Source: an uncultured Eubacteriales bacterium (GTDB lineage: Bacteria > Bacillota > Clostridia > Lachnospirales > Lachnospiraceae). From it: a stretch of 13,676 nt of DNA. Below the pieces are notes generated by a model. That model had not been told where the DNA came from. It saw nothing but the letters and a program-made list of their open reading frames with translations, and did not search any database. Below are positions 6,741-13,676 of this stretch, one piece after another. Location of the stretch: assembly GCA_900313765.1 (NCBI GenBank), contig OMSN01000016.1, forward strand, positions 1 through 13,676, given 5' to 3'. The first letter of the stretch is position 1. Each line of letters opens with the position of its first letter. Both the position numbers and the translations under genes were made by a program.

Positions 6741-6779
6741 GAACCGGTGTCTGCCATCTGTCTCAGCAGTCACCGGTTC
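6741..6779. terminator. Hairpin between convergent genes, possible bidirectional terminator
   Basis: GAACCGGTG (6741-6749) and CACCGGTTC (6771-6779) are perfect 9-base inverted copies. After one T-T mismatch the stem continues with CTGC and GCAG, leaving an 11-base loop. The hairpin fills most of the gap between the rightward acyltransferase and the leftward CapK-like gene and includes the latter's stop codon. Neither side has a T-run, so it is not a textbook intrinsic terminator. It may stop transcription with a factor or protect both 3' ends. Confidence 0.5.
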
Positions 6780-8067
6780 AGCCGGCCTCGCATATGATCA
6801 TGCGCAGTTTTCCATTCTTGTCGGGCGGGATGACCTGCATCCACTCAAACTCGAATTCAAACGGCTTCTTGAAGATCTTATTCAGGGAGGTTGTCAGGTA
6901 CTCTTCCAGTTCCTCTCTGGTCATCTTTGCATTCTCGTCCCGGACGATCTGTACATGGATCAGGTCCCAGTTCTTCTGGATGAACCGGATCTGAAGGATG
7001 TCCGGGCAGTGGGCGATCACAGGCGTCACCTCGAAGAAGCTGGTGACTCTGCCGTCTTCATAGCGGAAGTAATCGTTCAGCCGGCCTTCCATGTTCGTGA
7101 TGAAATGAACGCCCTGGCTGGTCCGCATGATCGCTCTGTCTCCCACCTCATAATTGATCAGCGGAAGATCTGTCTTGTACAGCGGAGTGATGATCACTCT
7201 GCCCTGACGTGTGAGCTGTCCGTTATCATCCACCACATTGACCACAAATGAATCGTTGTGAACCACGTAGTAGTCCTTGTCCGGAAGCCTGAGCATGCAG
7301 GCACCGGTCTCCGCGCTACCGTAGGAATCGATGATGCCAGGTCCCAGCTGTTCGATAAACAGGGCACGGTCATTTTCGGTGACCTTCTCAGAGATCGGAT
7401 CATAGAAATCCGGATGCCAGATCTTCTTGCCGGTACGCTTCGCATACAGCACCAGTCTCATCAGCTCTGTCTTGTTCATGTACAGCCAGTCTGGCTTGTA
7501 CTCATTGATCCGGTCGATCACATCACTCTCGGGAGCATACTGATCCACAAACGCATGGCGGAAGATACCGAACTTCTGGAGAAATGTGTCCTGTCCGCCC
7601 GGGTTGACATCATGCATGTTGATGCGGCTCATCATCTTCCCTGTCATCGGGTTGTAGCCGGCGCAGAGCATGACTCTGTACCAGTTGGCCTTCATGTATG
7701 CTTTCTCGCGGGGAGAAAACAGGATCGATACCGGCTTGCCGGTGGATCCGGAGGTGGTATCGCAGATCCAGTCCTTATATTCCGGTCTGTCCTTCAGACT
7801 GGCCATCCATTCCCGGAGATCGTCCTTGGTCAGGACGGGGAGCTTCGTCAGATCATCGCCCGTGCGGATCTCTTCCGGCTTCACGCCTGCCGCGTCGAAG
7901 CGCTCTCTGTAGAAGGGAATCTCATAGGCGCGCTTCGCCAGGATCTGTACTCTCCGGTTCTGCATCTCGATGGCTCTGGAGAAATTCTTCGGAACCTTGT
8001 GCAGCATCTTCGGCAGATCCGCCAGGAGATAGAAGTTCATTAGTTTTTTCTGTAGTTTTGCCTGCAT
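6778..8067 (-). CDS. CapK/PaaK-like adenylate-forming enzyme
   Basis: Adenylate-forming enzymes activate a carboxylic acid as acyl-AMP, usually for transfer to CoA or another acceptor. Relatives of phenylacetate-CoA ligase called CapK occur in capsule clusters, mostly without proven substrates. The 429-residue protein has the phosphate loop TTSGSTGKP (104-112), YGSAETG (249-255), YEVGDR (306-311) and a C-terminal NGKLR (418-422) that includes the lysine expected for adenylation. I start at the ATG at 8067, one base after the ATP-grasp stop and nine bases after a GAGG site; a TTG at 8076 would add three residues. No membrane segment is evident. It is the last gene of the cluster and ends in the hairpin at 6741-6779. 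Its coupling to the ATP-grasp gene suggests a joint reaction. The annotation phenylacetate-CoA ligase itself would be over-specific. Confidence 0.85.
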   Translation of the reverse strand: MQAKLQKKLMNFYLLADLPKMLHKVPKNFSRAIEMQNRRVQILAKRAYEIPFYRERFDAAGVKPEEIRTGDDLTKLPVLTKDDLREWMASLKDRPEYKDWICDTTSGSTGKPVSILFSPREKAYMKANWYRVMLCAGYNPMTGKMMSRINMHDVNPGGQDTFLQKFGIFRHAFVDQYAPESDVIDRINEYKPDWLYMNKTELMRLVLYAKRTGKKIWHPDFYDPISEKVTENDRALFIEQLGPGIIDSYGSAETGACMLRLPDKDYYVVHNDSFVVNVVDDNGQLTRQGRVIITPLYKTDLPLINYEVGDRAIMRTSQGVHFITNMEGRLNDYFRYEDGRVTSFFEVTPVIAHCPDILQIRFIQKNWDLIHVQIVRDENAKMTREELEEYLTTSLNKIFKKPFEFEFEWMQVIPPDKNGKLRMIICEAG

Positions 8068-8068
8068 G

Positions 8069-9247
8069 TCACACAACCTCGATCTCGATATTCTTCAATG
8101 CCCTGTCCAGAGCCGACGTCGCCTCTGCCAGCGTCCTGCCCTGGGTGATGACATGGCCGATCCGGTGAGGACCGACATGGAACTTCTTGACCTGGTCCCC
8201 GACCGTATAATCGAAGCACACTTCGTAGATGTTCCGGTCACTCTTCGGATTGCGGTTGGCCAGCGCGATGATCTCGCCGTCCTTATCGCTCATAAGGAGT
8301 TTGGACGCATTCGGCACCGCCTTGTCGGTCGGGAAGTCCGGCTTCATTCCCAGGGCGACTTCTATGATCTTCTTGTAGTAATCATAACCGTAATAGATGG
8401 AGACGAGTTCCGCCAGGCAGGTTGCGCCGGACCTTCCTCCGATCTCCAGCACATAGGTCTGGCCGTCTCTCATGATGAAGTCACAGTTGACTGCGCAGTT
8501 GTCCAGGCCCATGGCCAGGATCGCCTTCTCACAGGTCTCATAGCAGTCCTGCTGCGCTTCTTCGCTGAGCTTGTACGGGGCAAAATGCCCTGCCGGGACT
8601 CCGGTGCTTCCAAGGAAGATGTAATCCCCGTGGGGAAGGATGAACTGGACCTTGCCATCCATAACGAATGCCTGCGCGCCGAACTCGCGCCCGATGATGA
8701 ACTCCTCCACGATGTAGTAGTCTTTCCTGGTGAAGGCCTGGGCATTGGTGATGGCTGCCTGGATCTGGTCCGGCCGGTCTACCCTGGTGATGCCGCGGCT
8801 TCCGGATGAGTCCACGATCTTGATGATCAGCGGGTACTGCAGACCCTCGATCTTATCTGCGATGTTCTCGTTGAAATAAACCTTGCGGTAGCGGGCGGTG
8901 CGCACCCCGTGTTCTTCGTAGCACTGTTTCATCAGCACCTTGTCGCAGGCGATCCTGGCTGCCTTGTAGGAAATGCCGGACAGTCCCAGCGCATCATTGA
9001 CACGGCCGATGGTCATGACCGCCACGTCCGTTCCCGCAGTGCAGATACCGTCGATCTGCCTCTCCCTGGCTGCCTTCAGGACTGCCTCTGCATCTACTGT
9101 ATTGATATGCAGGACCTCATCCGCATACGAGAATCCCGGATACTTTCCGGGAATCGATACCGCGATCGTGTAGATCCCCATCTCTTTTGCTGCCTTGATC
9201 AGCGGGACCTGGTAGATCCCTGCACCCATGATCATTAACTTCTTCAT
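8069..9247 (-). CDS. ATP-grasp carboxylate-amine/thiol ligase family protein
   Basis: ATP-grasp enzymes activate a carboxylate as acyl-phosphate and join it to an amine, thiol or similar group. The 392 residues show three parts. An N-terminal nucleotide-fold-like domain (MIMGAGIYQVPLIKAAKEMG, 5-24) comes first. The ATP-grasp core has IIKIVDSSGSRGITRV (141-156, lysine K143) and EEF (181-183), plus the metal-binding DFIM (256-259) and VLEIGGRSGA (266-275). A C-terminal domain ends in GPHRIGHVITQGRT (359-372), resembling carbamoyl-phosphate-synthase and biotin-carboxylase-like ligases. The protein is soluble. It has a perfect AGGAGG site, overlaps the GT2 stop by four bases (ATGA), and ends one base before the preferred CapK-like start, so the three genes form one translational unit. 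The substrate cannot be told from the sequence. Confidence 0.85.
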   Translation of the reverse strand: MKKLMIMGAGIYQVPLIKAAKEMGIYTIAVSIPGKYPGFSYADEVLHINTVDAEAVLKAARERQIDGICTAGTDVAVMTIGRVNDALGLSGISYKAARIACDKVLMKQCYEEHGVRTARYRKVYFNENIADKIEGLQYPLIIKIVDSSGSRGITRVDRPDQIQAAITNAQAFTRKDYYIVEEFIIGREFGAQAFVMDGKVQFILPHGDYIFLGSTGVPAGHFAPYKLSEEAQQDCYETCEKAILAMGLDNCAVNCDFIMRDGQTYVLEIGGRSGATCLAELVSIYYGYDYYKKIIEVALGMKPDFPTDKAVPNASKLLMSDKDGEIIALANRNPKSDRNIYEVCFDYTVGDQVKKFHVGPHRIGHVITQGRTLAEATSALDRALKNIEIEVV

Positions 9248-10251
9248 GATCCGTCCTCCTTGTCTTCTTCTTTGCCGGCAGCGTAAAACCGCTCGCCGTT
9301 TTCATTTTCCAGATACGGAGCATTGCCATTCTCATCGATCTGACGAACGACATACTGAGGGTTGTTGCACATTCCAAGAAAGATCCTGCCGATGTACTCT
9401 CCAATCAGTCCCATAAACATAAGGATCAGCCCGGAGAAGAAGAATATGGAAACCATCATGCTGGGCCAGCCGATTGCAGTGACAGGCCGGACGATCTTGC
9501 GGATGATGACCGCGATGATACCGATCAGGCCGGCTCCTGCAAACAGGTTGCCAAGCACCGTCGCTGCACGCAGCGGCACGATGGAAAACCCTATTATATT
9601 TGCCCACAGTTTGAACAGCTTGCTGAGCGTGTAGCCGCTCTGTCCCACTTCCCTCTTGAAATGCTCGATCGGGATGCAGCTGATATTGCGTGTCACTCTC
9701 AGGAAGACGCCCTGCAGGTGTGTGTAGGCACTTCGGTACTGGATCGCATAGTCTCTCACGAACCGCCGGATCACCCAGAAGGAGCTGGTATTCATATCCT
9801 TCGGCTTGTCCAGAAGCACTCTGGTCGTCCACTGATTGAACCGGCTTCCGAGGTTGCGGAACCCGCTGTGCTGTTTCTTGGGATAGTATCCATAGACGAT
9901 GTCATATCCCTTGTCCATCTCATCCAGCAGCTTCGGAAGCTGCGTCGGGCTGGTCTGACCGTCATCGTCCATCGATATGATCAGATCTCCCCTGACATAG
10001 TTGAGACCGGCCATGGAGGCGTTGTGCTGTCCTGCATTCTTTGCAAGTTCCACGACCCTGATATTCGGATACTCTTTCACAAGACTGCGAAGCTCCCTGA
10101 CGGTTGCTCCGTCATCGGGACTGCAGTCATCCACCAGGACGAACTCCACATCGCCCCTGTTCATTTTTCTAAACTGCTCCATCGTCTCCTCGACCACCTT
10201 GCGGATCGTCTGAGAAGACTTGTAGCAGGGTATTACCACGGAATGAAGCAT
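9244..10251 (-). CDS. GT2 polyprenyl-phosphate glycosyltransferase (GtrB/CsbB-like)
   Basis: Enzymes of this type transfer a sugar from a nucleotide donor to undecaprenyl phosphate on the inner face of the membrane. The 335-residue protein has the GT-A core. It starts VVIPCYKSSQTI (5-16), with FVLVDDCSPDD (37-47) and the metal-binding SMDDDGQTSP (93-102). GQSGYTLSKLFKLW (203-216) is the membrane-proximal helix typical of GtrB, ArnC and DPM1-like enzymes. Two membrane segments follow (about 222-250 and 263-288) and then an acidic cytosolic tail. It is preceded by an AGGGGAG ribosome site. Directly upstream lie two YfhO-type genes, the partner expected from the Bacillus CsbB-YfhO pair. I see no GtrA-like flippase gene in the window. 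The sugar is unknown. Confidence 0.9.
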   Translation of the reverse strand: MLHSVVIPCYKSSQTIRKVVEETMEQFRKMNRGDVEFVLVDDCSPDDGATVRELRSLVKEYPNIRVVELAKNAGQHNASMAGLNYVRGDLIISMDDDGQTSPTQLPKLLDEMDKGYDIVYGYYPKKQHSGFRNLGSRFNQWTTRVLLDKPKDMNTSSFWVIRRFVRDYAIQYRSAYTHLQGVFLRVTRNISCIPIEHFKREVGQSGYTLSKLFKLWANIIGFSIVPLRAATVLGNLFAGAGLIGIIAVIIRKIVRPVTAIGWPSMMVSIFFFSGLILMFMGLIGEYIGRIFLGMCNNPQYVVRQIDENGNAPYLENENGERFYAAGKEEDKEDGS

Positions 10252-10307
10252 ATTCTCATCAGCTCCCCTATCGTACTGTTTTCAAGAGTGTAGCACAGTT
10301 TCAAAGA

Positions 10308-13097
10308 TTAATCCATGTGCGCCTTCCGGGCAGCATGCCGGCGATGCCTGAAAAGGGCGATCCCGGCCATCAGGAGCACAAGAGCCGCAAGGCACAGCAA
10401 GGTCCCCGGCTTTGAGCCGGGCGTCTTATAGGTCAGGCGGATCTCATTGCGGCCGCCTTCCAGAACGGTTCCCATATAGCACTGACCGGTCCGGATCAGT
10501 TCTCTCTTTTCCCCGTTCACCTCAAGGCTCCAGCCGCGGTTCCATGGGATCTGGAAGACCATAAACTGTGTTTTCTCACACTCCGAAGTTCCGGTTACTG
10601 TATTTTTCGAAAATGTCACATTCTGAAGGCTGTCACGGTTCAGCGCCTCGATCTGGTCTGCATAGGAATCCCTCGGGATCGCTATGATACGGATCGCTCC
10701 AAGACTGTAAGCCCCCTTGTCGCGGAAAGTCAGCGTAATGGTCTGGCTGCTCTCTTCCTCCGCATACCCCAGGCCCACCAGGTAATCCTCCCGGAGCAGC
10801 GTGTAGGTCTGCTGGTCAGACAGAAGCGTTAGTTTCTTGGAGATGCCCTGTGTCTCGATGAACGCGCTCGTTCCGATCCCGTCTGTCACCAGGCCTTCCA
10901 GCTGAATCATCATGTCGCAGCCAGCTATCCTGACATAGGGAATGGAGAGGGATGCATTCTTTTTCCGGACGCGGTAGCCTTTCTCTGTGCGCTCGATCTG
11001 ATCCGTTCCGTCAGGAAGCGGAACTTCCTGCACCATGATTGACGAGGTCTCTTCCACTCCGTCCGTCTGCACCAGGCCGGCGGTCTGTGCCAGTTCTGCA
11101 GCGGTCTCATCCTTCACCACGGCTGCACTGAGCATGATTTCTTCTCTGGCCGGCGCGCTGAGCGCTTCATAGTCGGATTCAGACAGAAAACGGTCCGTCG
11201 TATATCCGAAATGAACCGGGTATTCATTTTCATAGATCGTCATCCGTTTACCGGACCATGCCTCCCTGTCAAACCCGTAGGGAAGCTGCTCCAGGCAGTC
11301 CTTCGGAGTCTGGAAATACCGCACCCCTGCGATGGCCTCGGATGCAGTCCTGCCGTCCAGTGTATGGATGTGGAGCATGGTCGTAAGACCGATGTTGTCT
11401 GTGTCGATCAAATAACCGACCTGGGAAGCATTCAGTACGCTGTTATAGATCTGGACGCCGGGGTAGGCCAGCTGGATCGAAGCATTGTCCTCGTTGGACC
11501 TGCGCCAGTAGCCGTCCACTCTGTAGAACCCGTCTGTCCACTCCCTGGAGGCACCTTCCTGCTCTCCGCCGATTCCGGAGCCGACCTTGTTGTAGTTGGC
11601 ATACCTGGACCTGGAGAAATAGCTCGCCGTAGTCCCGCGGGGTGCGTAGTAGCGTGTCAGATCCCCGAAGGGTTTTCCGAAGGTGAAATATCCATTGAGA
11701 ACGGTCGATACAACCGTGATGCACAGTACAAGCGTCATCCCCCGGCCGGCTGCAGTTCTTACCCCGCCAGGATCTTTTCTTCCTTTCAGCGCTGATGCCA
11801 TCCGCTCAAATGCAAGGATAAGGAGGGTCGCTGCAGTCAGCTCCGCAGCCGCGAGCAGGTGATAGATGTCCATCCCGTACAGGACTGTCAGAACAGCACA
11901 GCCGGTATCAAACACTGCCATCACGATCAGCAGCCCTCTCTTCTGCAGCAGGGACAACTGTCCGATCATTCTGCATGTAAAGGAAACCGTCACGGCCACC
12001 GTCAGACTGATCAGATAGACCCACCGATTGTTCTCCGTGTGCATGACCGCCATGATATAGCCGCCAAGGGGCAGGAGCAGGAACACCAGATTCACCAGAA
12101 GCAGTTTCTTCAGGCCTTTCCAGCGCTCCCTGCCTGCAAGAAGCAGGATCGTGATGCACGGCAGAACGATCACGGCAAAGTTCAGATGCGTCCCGTTGCC
12201 GGACGCCTCCAGCGGGCTGATCAGATTGATGAACCAGGCAAAGTACCTGCGCAGGTCATCGTACACCAGCAGGTTCGGCTTCTGGGTCATACTCTGGGAG
12301 CGGTAGCTGTTGAAGTACCTCGACAGGGTTGGCAGCAGTGTTATGCAGGAGAGCATGAGCCCCACCGCGTAGGCGCTGACCATGCGTATGAACAGAAGGA
12401 AGAAGTTCTTCACGATCTTCTCATGATAGATTGCGAAGAAACGGATCAGCACATAGATCAGCAGTGCCACGGAATTGATGTACATGAAATAATAGTTCGA
12501 AGTGAACCCCAGGTACACCATGACACTGAACAGAACGAAACTGTGCCGATGCTCCGGATCCATCATATATTCCGCTCCCAGGAGGAGCAGCGGCATGACG
12601 ATCATCGGAGACACATAGATCGGGTGGACGATCCCCAGTTCAAACACATATCCGCAGAACAGATAGACGATGCTGCCTGCAAGAGCCTGGAAGCCATCGC
12701 ATTTCCAGTAGAATACAAAGAAGGAAAAGGCAAGGCCTGCCAGATACAGTCTCAGGAAGATCAGGAAAGCATAGAGCGCTTCCGTGCCTGCTGCAGGCAC
12801 AAAGACGGACAGATAGTCCAGAGGATGAAAACGCACAATGGAACCGATGTCCTCTCCCATCCCTATGGTAAAGTCGTAGGAGCGCAGCACAAAATCACCG
12901 TGGAGAAAATCCCGCACAGTCTGTCTGAGCCACTGGCCCATATAGCGAAGCTGCAGGATGTACTGGGACTGTCCGTCCCCGTTTCCCACAAATGACTTTC
13001 CCCCCGTCAGGAACGGGAGAAAGACAGCCAGGCACAGCACAAGAAAAACGGCTGTGTAGATCCCGACATATTTTTTATTGAACCTTGTCTCACGCAT
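10308..13097 (-). CDS. YfhO family membrane protein, probable GT-C glycosyltransferase
   Basis: YfhO-type proteins have a GT-C-like membrane fold; in Bacillus subtilis YfhO is implicated in moving a sugar from a C55 carrier to lipoteichoic acid outside the cell. The 929-residue protein starts with one membrane helix (about 13-31) and a first outer loop with GNGDGQSQYILQL (38-50), whose D41 could be the catalytic acid. Roughly a dozen helices run to about residue 480, including the conserved ENNRWVYL. A large extracytoplasmic domain follows, ending in NRGWSLEVNGEKRELI and the YKTPG motif, then a last helix (898-916) and a basic tail. The ATG has a GGGGA site just after the stop of the preceding paralogue, 21 bases away. 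GT2 follows 56 bases later. A sugar-transfer role is inferred from family and neighbours. Confidence 0.88.
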   Translation of the reverse strand: MRETRFNKKYVGIYTAVFLVLCLAVFLPFLTGGKSFVGNGDGQSQYILQLRYMGQWLRQTVRDFLHGDFVLRSYDFTIGMGEDIGSIVRFHPLDYLSVFVPAAGTEALYAFLIFLRLYLAGLAFSFFVFYWKCDGFQALAGSIVYLFCGYVFELGIVHPIYVSPMIVMPLLLLGAEYMMDPEHRHSFVLFSVMVYLGFTSNYYFMYINSVALLIYVLIRFFAIYHEKIVKNFFLLFIRMVSAYAVGLMLSCITLLPTLSRYFNSYRSQSMTQKPNLLVYDDLRRYFAWFINLISPLEASGNGTHLNFAVIVLPCITILLLAGRERWKGLKKLLLVNLVFLLLPLGGYIMAVMHTENNRWVYLISLTVAVTVSFTCRMIGQLSLLQKRGLLIVMAVFDTGCAVLTVLYGMDIYHLLAAAELTAATLLILAFERMASALKGRKDPGGVRTAAGRGMTLVLCITVVSTVLNGYFTFGKPFGDLTRYYAPRGTTASYFSRSRYANYNKVGSGIGGEQEGASREWTDGFYRVDGYWRRSNEDNASIQLAYPGVQIYNSVLNASQVGYLIDTDNIGLTTMLHIHTLDGRTASEAIAGVRYFQTPKDCLEQLPYGFDREAWSGKRMTIYENEYPVHFGYTTDRFLSESDYEALSAPAREEIMLSAAVVKDETAAELAQTAGLVQTDGVEETSSIMVQEVPLPDGTDQIERTEKGYRVRKKNASLSIPYVRIAGCDMMIQLEGLVTDGIGTSAFIETQGISKKLTLLSDQQTYTLLREDYLVGLGYAEEESSQTITLTFRDKGAYSLGAIRIIAIPRDSYADQIEALNRDSLQNVTFSKNTVTGTSECEKTQFMVFQIPWNRGWSLEVNGEKRELIRTGQCYMGTVLEGGRNEIRLTYKTPGSKPGTLLCLAALVLLMAGIALFRHRRHAARKAHMD

Positions 13098-13118
13098 CCG
13101 CGATCTGTTCCCCTTTTC

Positions 13119-13676
13119 TCAGCCGGCGCCTCTCGCCTTCGCCGTTTCCGGCAGGCTGCTCTTCCGGCGTTTTCTTTCCAAAACTGCCAGTAGGATCCAC
13201 CCGAAGATGGCCGGGATCGCTATAATGATCCCGACAGTCAGTCCCGGGGTTCTGTAGAAAAGTTCGATCTCATGCTCTCCTTCAGGAAGAAGAACCCCCT
13301 GATACATCACATTTGCCTGGGAGATCTCTCTCTTTTCCCCATCGACCAGAAGTGTCCATCCTCCCGCATAGGGGACCGAGAATACCATCATTTTTGCTCC
13401 GGACAGGGATACCCGGCCTTTGATTCTTCCGTCTGTGATCTCCTCATCCAGAAGCGGTTCTTCATTCAGCGCCGCAATCTGCTCCTCGTAGTGATCCATG
13501 GGTACATAGATCACCTCTGCGCCAGAGAGCCTGTACCTGCCGGCGGCAAACTTCAGGTTCAGCTGCTGAATACCATCCTCGGCAGCATAACCGAGATGGA
13601 ACAGATAATCCTCGCGCCCTATACTGTACACCTGGGAAGCGCCGCGGATCAGGGTCTTGGTGGAGAAATCCTCCGC
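13119..13676 (-). CDS. YfhO family membrane protein, only C-terminal part in window
   Basis: The open frame runs in from the right edge, so the start is outside the window; the visible 185 residues are the C-terminal end. They align with the end of the neighbouring YfhO protein: YSIGREDYLFHLGYAAED matches YTLLREDYLVGLGYAEEE. GGWTLLVDGEKREI and FYRTPG match the counterpart GWSLEVNGEKREL and YKTPG, and a final membrane helix is followed by a basic tail (ERKRRK). Sequence identity is moderate, so this is an old tandem duplication, not a recent one. It ends 21 bases before the next gene and should be co-transcribed. An internal GTG at 13631 is not the real start. The role is presumed similar to its neighbour, perhaps with another acceptor or sugar. 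Confidence 0.85.
   Translation of the reverse strand, partial: AEDFSTKTLIRGASQVYSIGREDYLFHLGYAAEDGIQQLNLKFAAGRYRLSGAEVIYVPMDHYEEQIAALNEEPLLDEEITDGRIKGRVSLSGAKMMVFSVPYAGGWTLLVDGEKREISQANVMYQGVLLPEGEHEIELFYRTPGLTVGIIIAIPAIFGWILLAVLERKRRKSSLPETAKARGAG

Noticed and set aside
5987..6757. 256-codon open frame on the minus strand opposite the acyltransferase
   Set aside because: The product is rich in Asp, Gln, Glu and Gly, as expected from the reverse complement of membrane-helix codons. The plus-strand gene has a consensus promoter, ideal ribosome site and family motifs.
7258..8043. 261-codon plus-strand frame
   Set aside because: It is antisense to the CapK-like gene and carries no motif of its own.
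8068..8076. TTG start for the CapK-like gene
   Set aside because: The ATG at 8067 has a GAGG site at nine bases and abuts the previous stop. The TTG lies too close to that site and would be a rarer start.
10252..10307. Promoter between the YfhO gene and GT2
   Set aside because: A TTGAAA and a TGCTACACT are present, but not at workable spacing to each other; the gap is more simply an intra-operon spacer.
11859..12995. 378-codon plus-strand frame rich in His and Gln
   Set aside because: It is antisense to the membrane-helix region of the YfhO gene. Its composition is the mirror of hydrophobic codons and it shows no domain.
13098..13118. The two YfhO frames as one frameshifted gene
   Set aside because: The right-hand gene has a complete C-terminus with its final helix and basic tail, and the next gene has its own ribosome site and complete N-terminus. 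They are paralogues, not fragments.

Overview
The window reads as chromosomal DNA from a Clostridia-class Firmicute, most likely a Lachnospiraceae member. This rests on the pyrH-frr-uppS-cdsA-dxr-rseP gene order, strong AGGAGG-type ribosome binding sites, an RseP of the short clostridial type (LPFGGSCQMKGED) and a balanced G+C content by eye. The genus is not determined. There are no rRNA, tRNA, CRISPR or insertion-sequence features, and no gene-free stretch longer than about 130 bases.

Left part (1-5588, all leftward). An L,D-transpeptidase is followed by a tight housekeeping operon: pyrH (UMP kinase), frr (ribosome recycling factor), uppS (undecaprenyl diphosphate synthase), cdsA (CDP-diacylglycerol synthase), dxr (MEP-pathway reductoisomerase) and rseP (site-2 protease, cut by the left edge). 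It joins pyrimidine supply and translation recycling with isoprenoid, lipid-carrier and phospholipid synthesis. The usual rpsB-tsf pair is not directly upstream of pyrH; the L,D-transpeptidase is. An extended -10 promoter is proposed for pyrH. The frr-uppS gap holds a strong mRNA hairpin inside a possible 35-codon ORF, and the cdsA-dxr gap holds an 11-bp tandem repeat containing two TTGACA boxes.

Middle part (5590-6779). A near-consensus sigma-A promoter starts a single rightward gene for a membrane acyltransferase of the Acyl_transf_3 family. It converges on the next cluster, with a strong hairpin between the two.

Right part (6778-13676, all leftward). Two tandem YfhO-type multi-membrane proteins (the upstream one cut by the right edge) are followed by a GtrB/CsbB-like polyprenyl-phosphate glycosyltransferase, an ATP-grasp ligase and a CapK/PaaK-like adenylate-forming enzyme. 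The last three genes are overlapping or abutting. The GT2 plus YfhO pairing matches the known CsbB-YfhO scheme, in which a sugar is loaded on undecaprenyl phosphate inside the cell and transferred to a surface polymer outside. The extra ATP-grasp and adenylating enzymes suggest that an acyl or aminoacyl modification is coupled to it. This is the part most likely to hold something not yet described. The lipid carrier such a system needs would be made by the uppS product encoded nearby.
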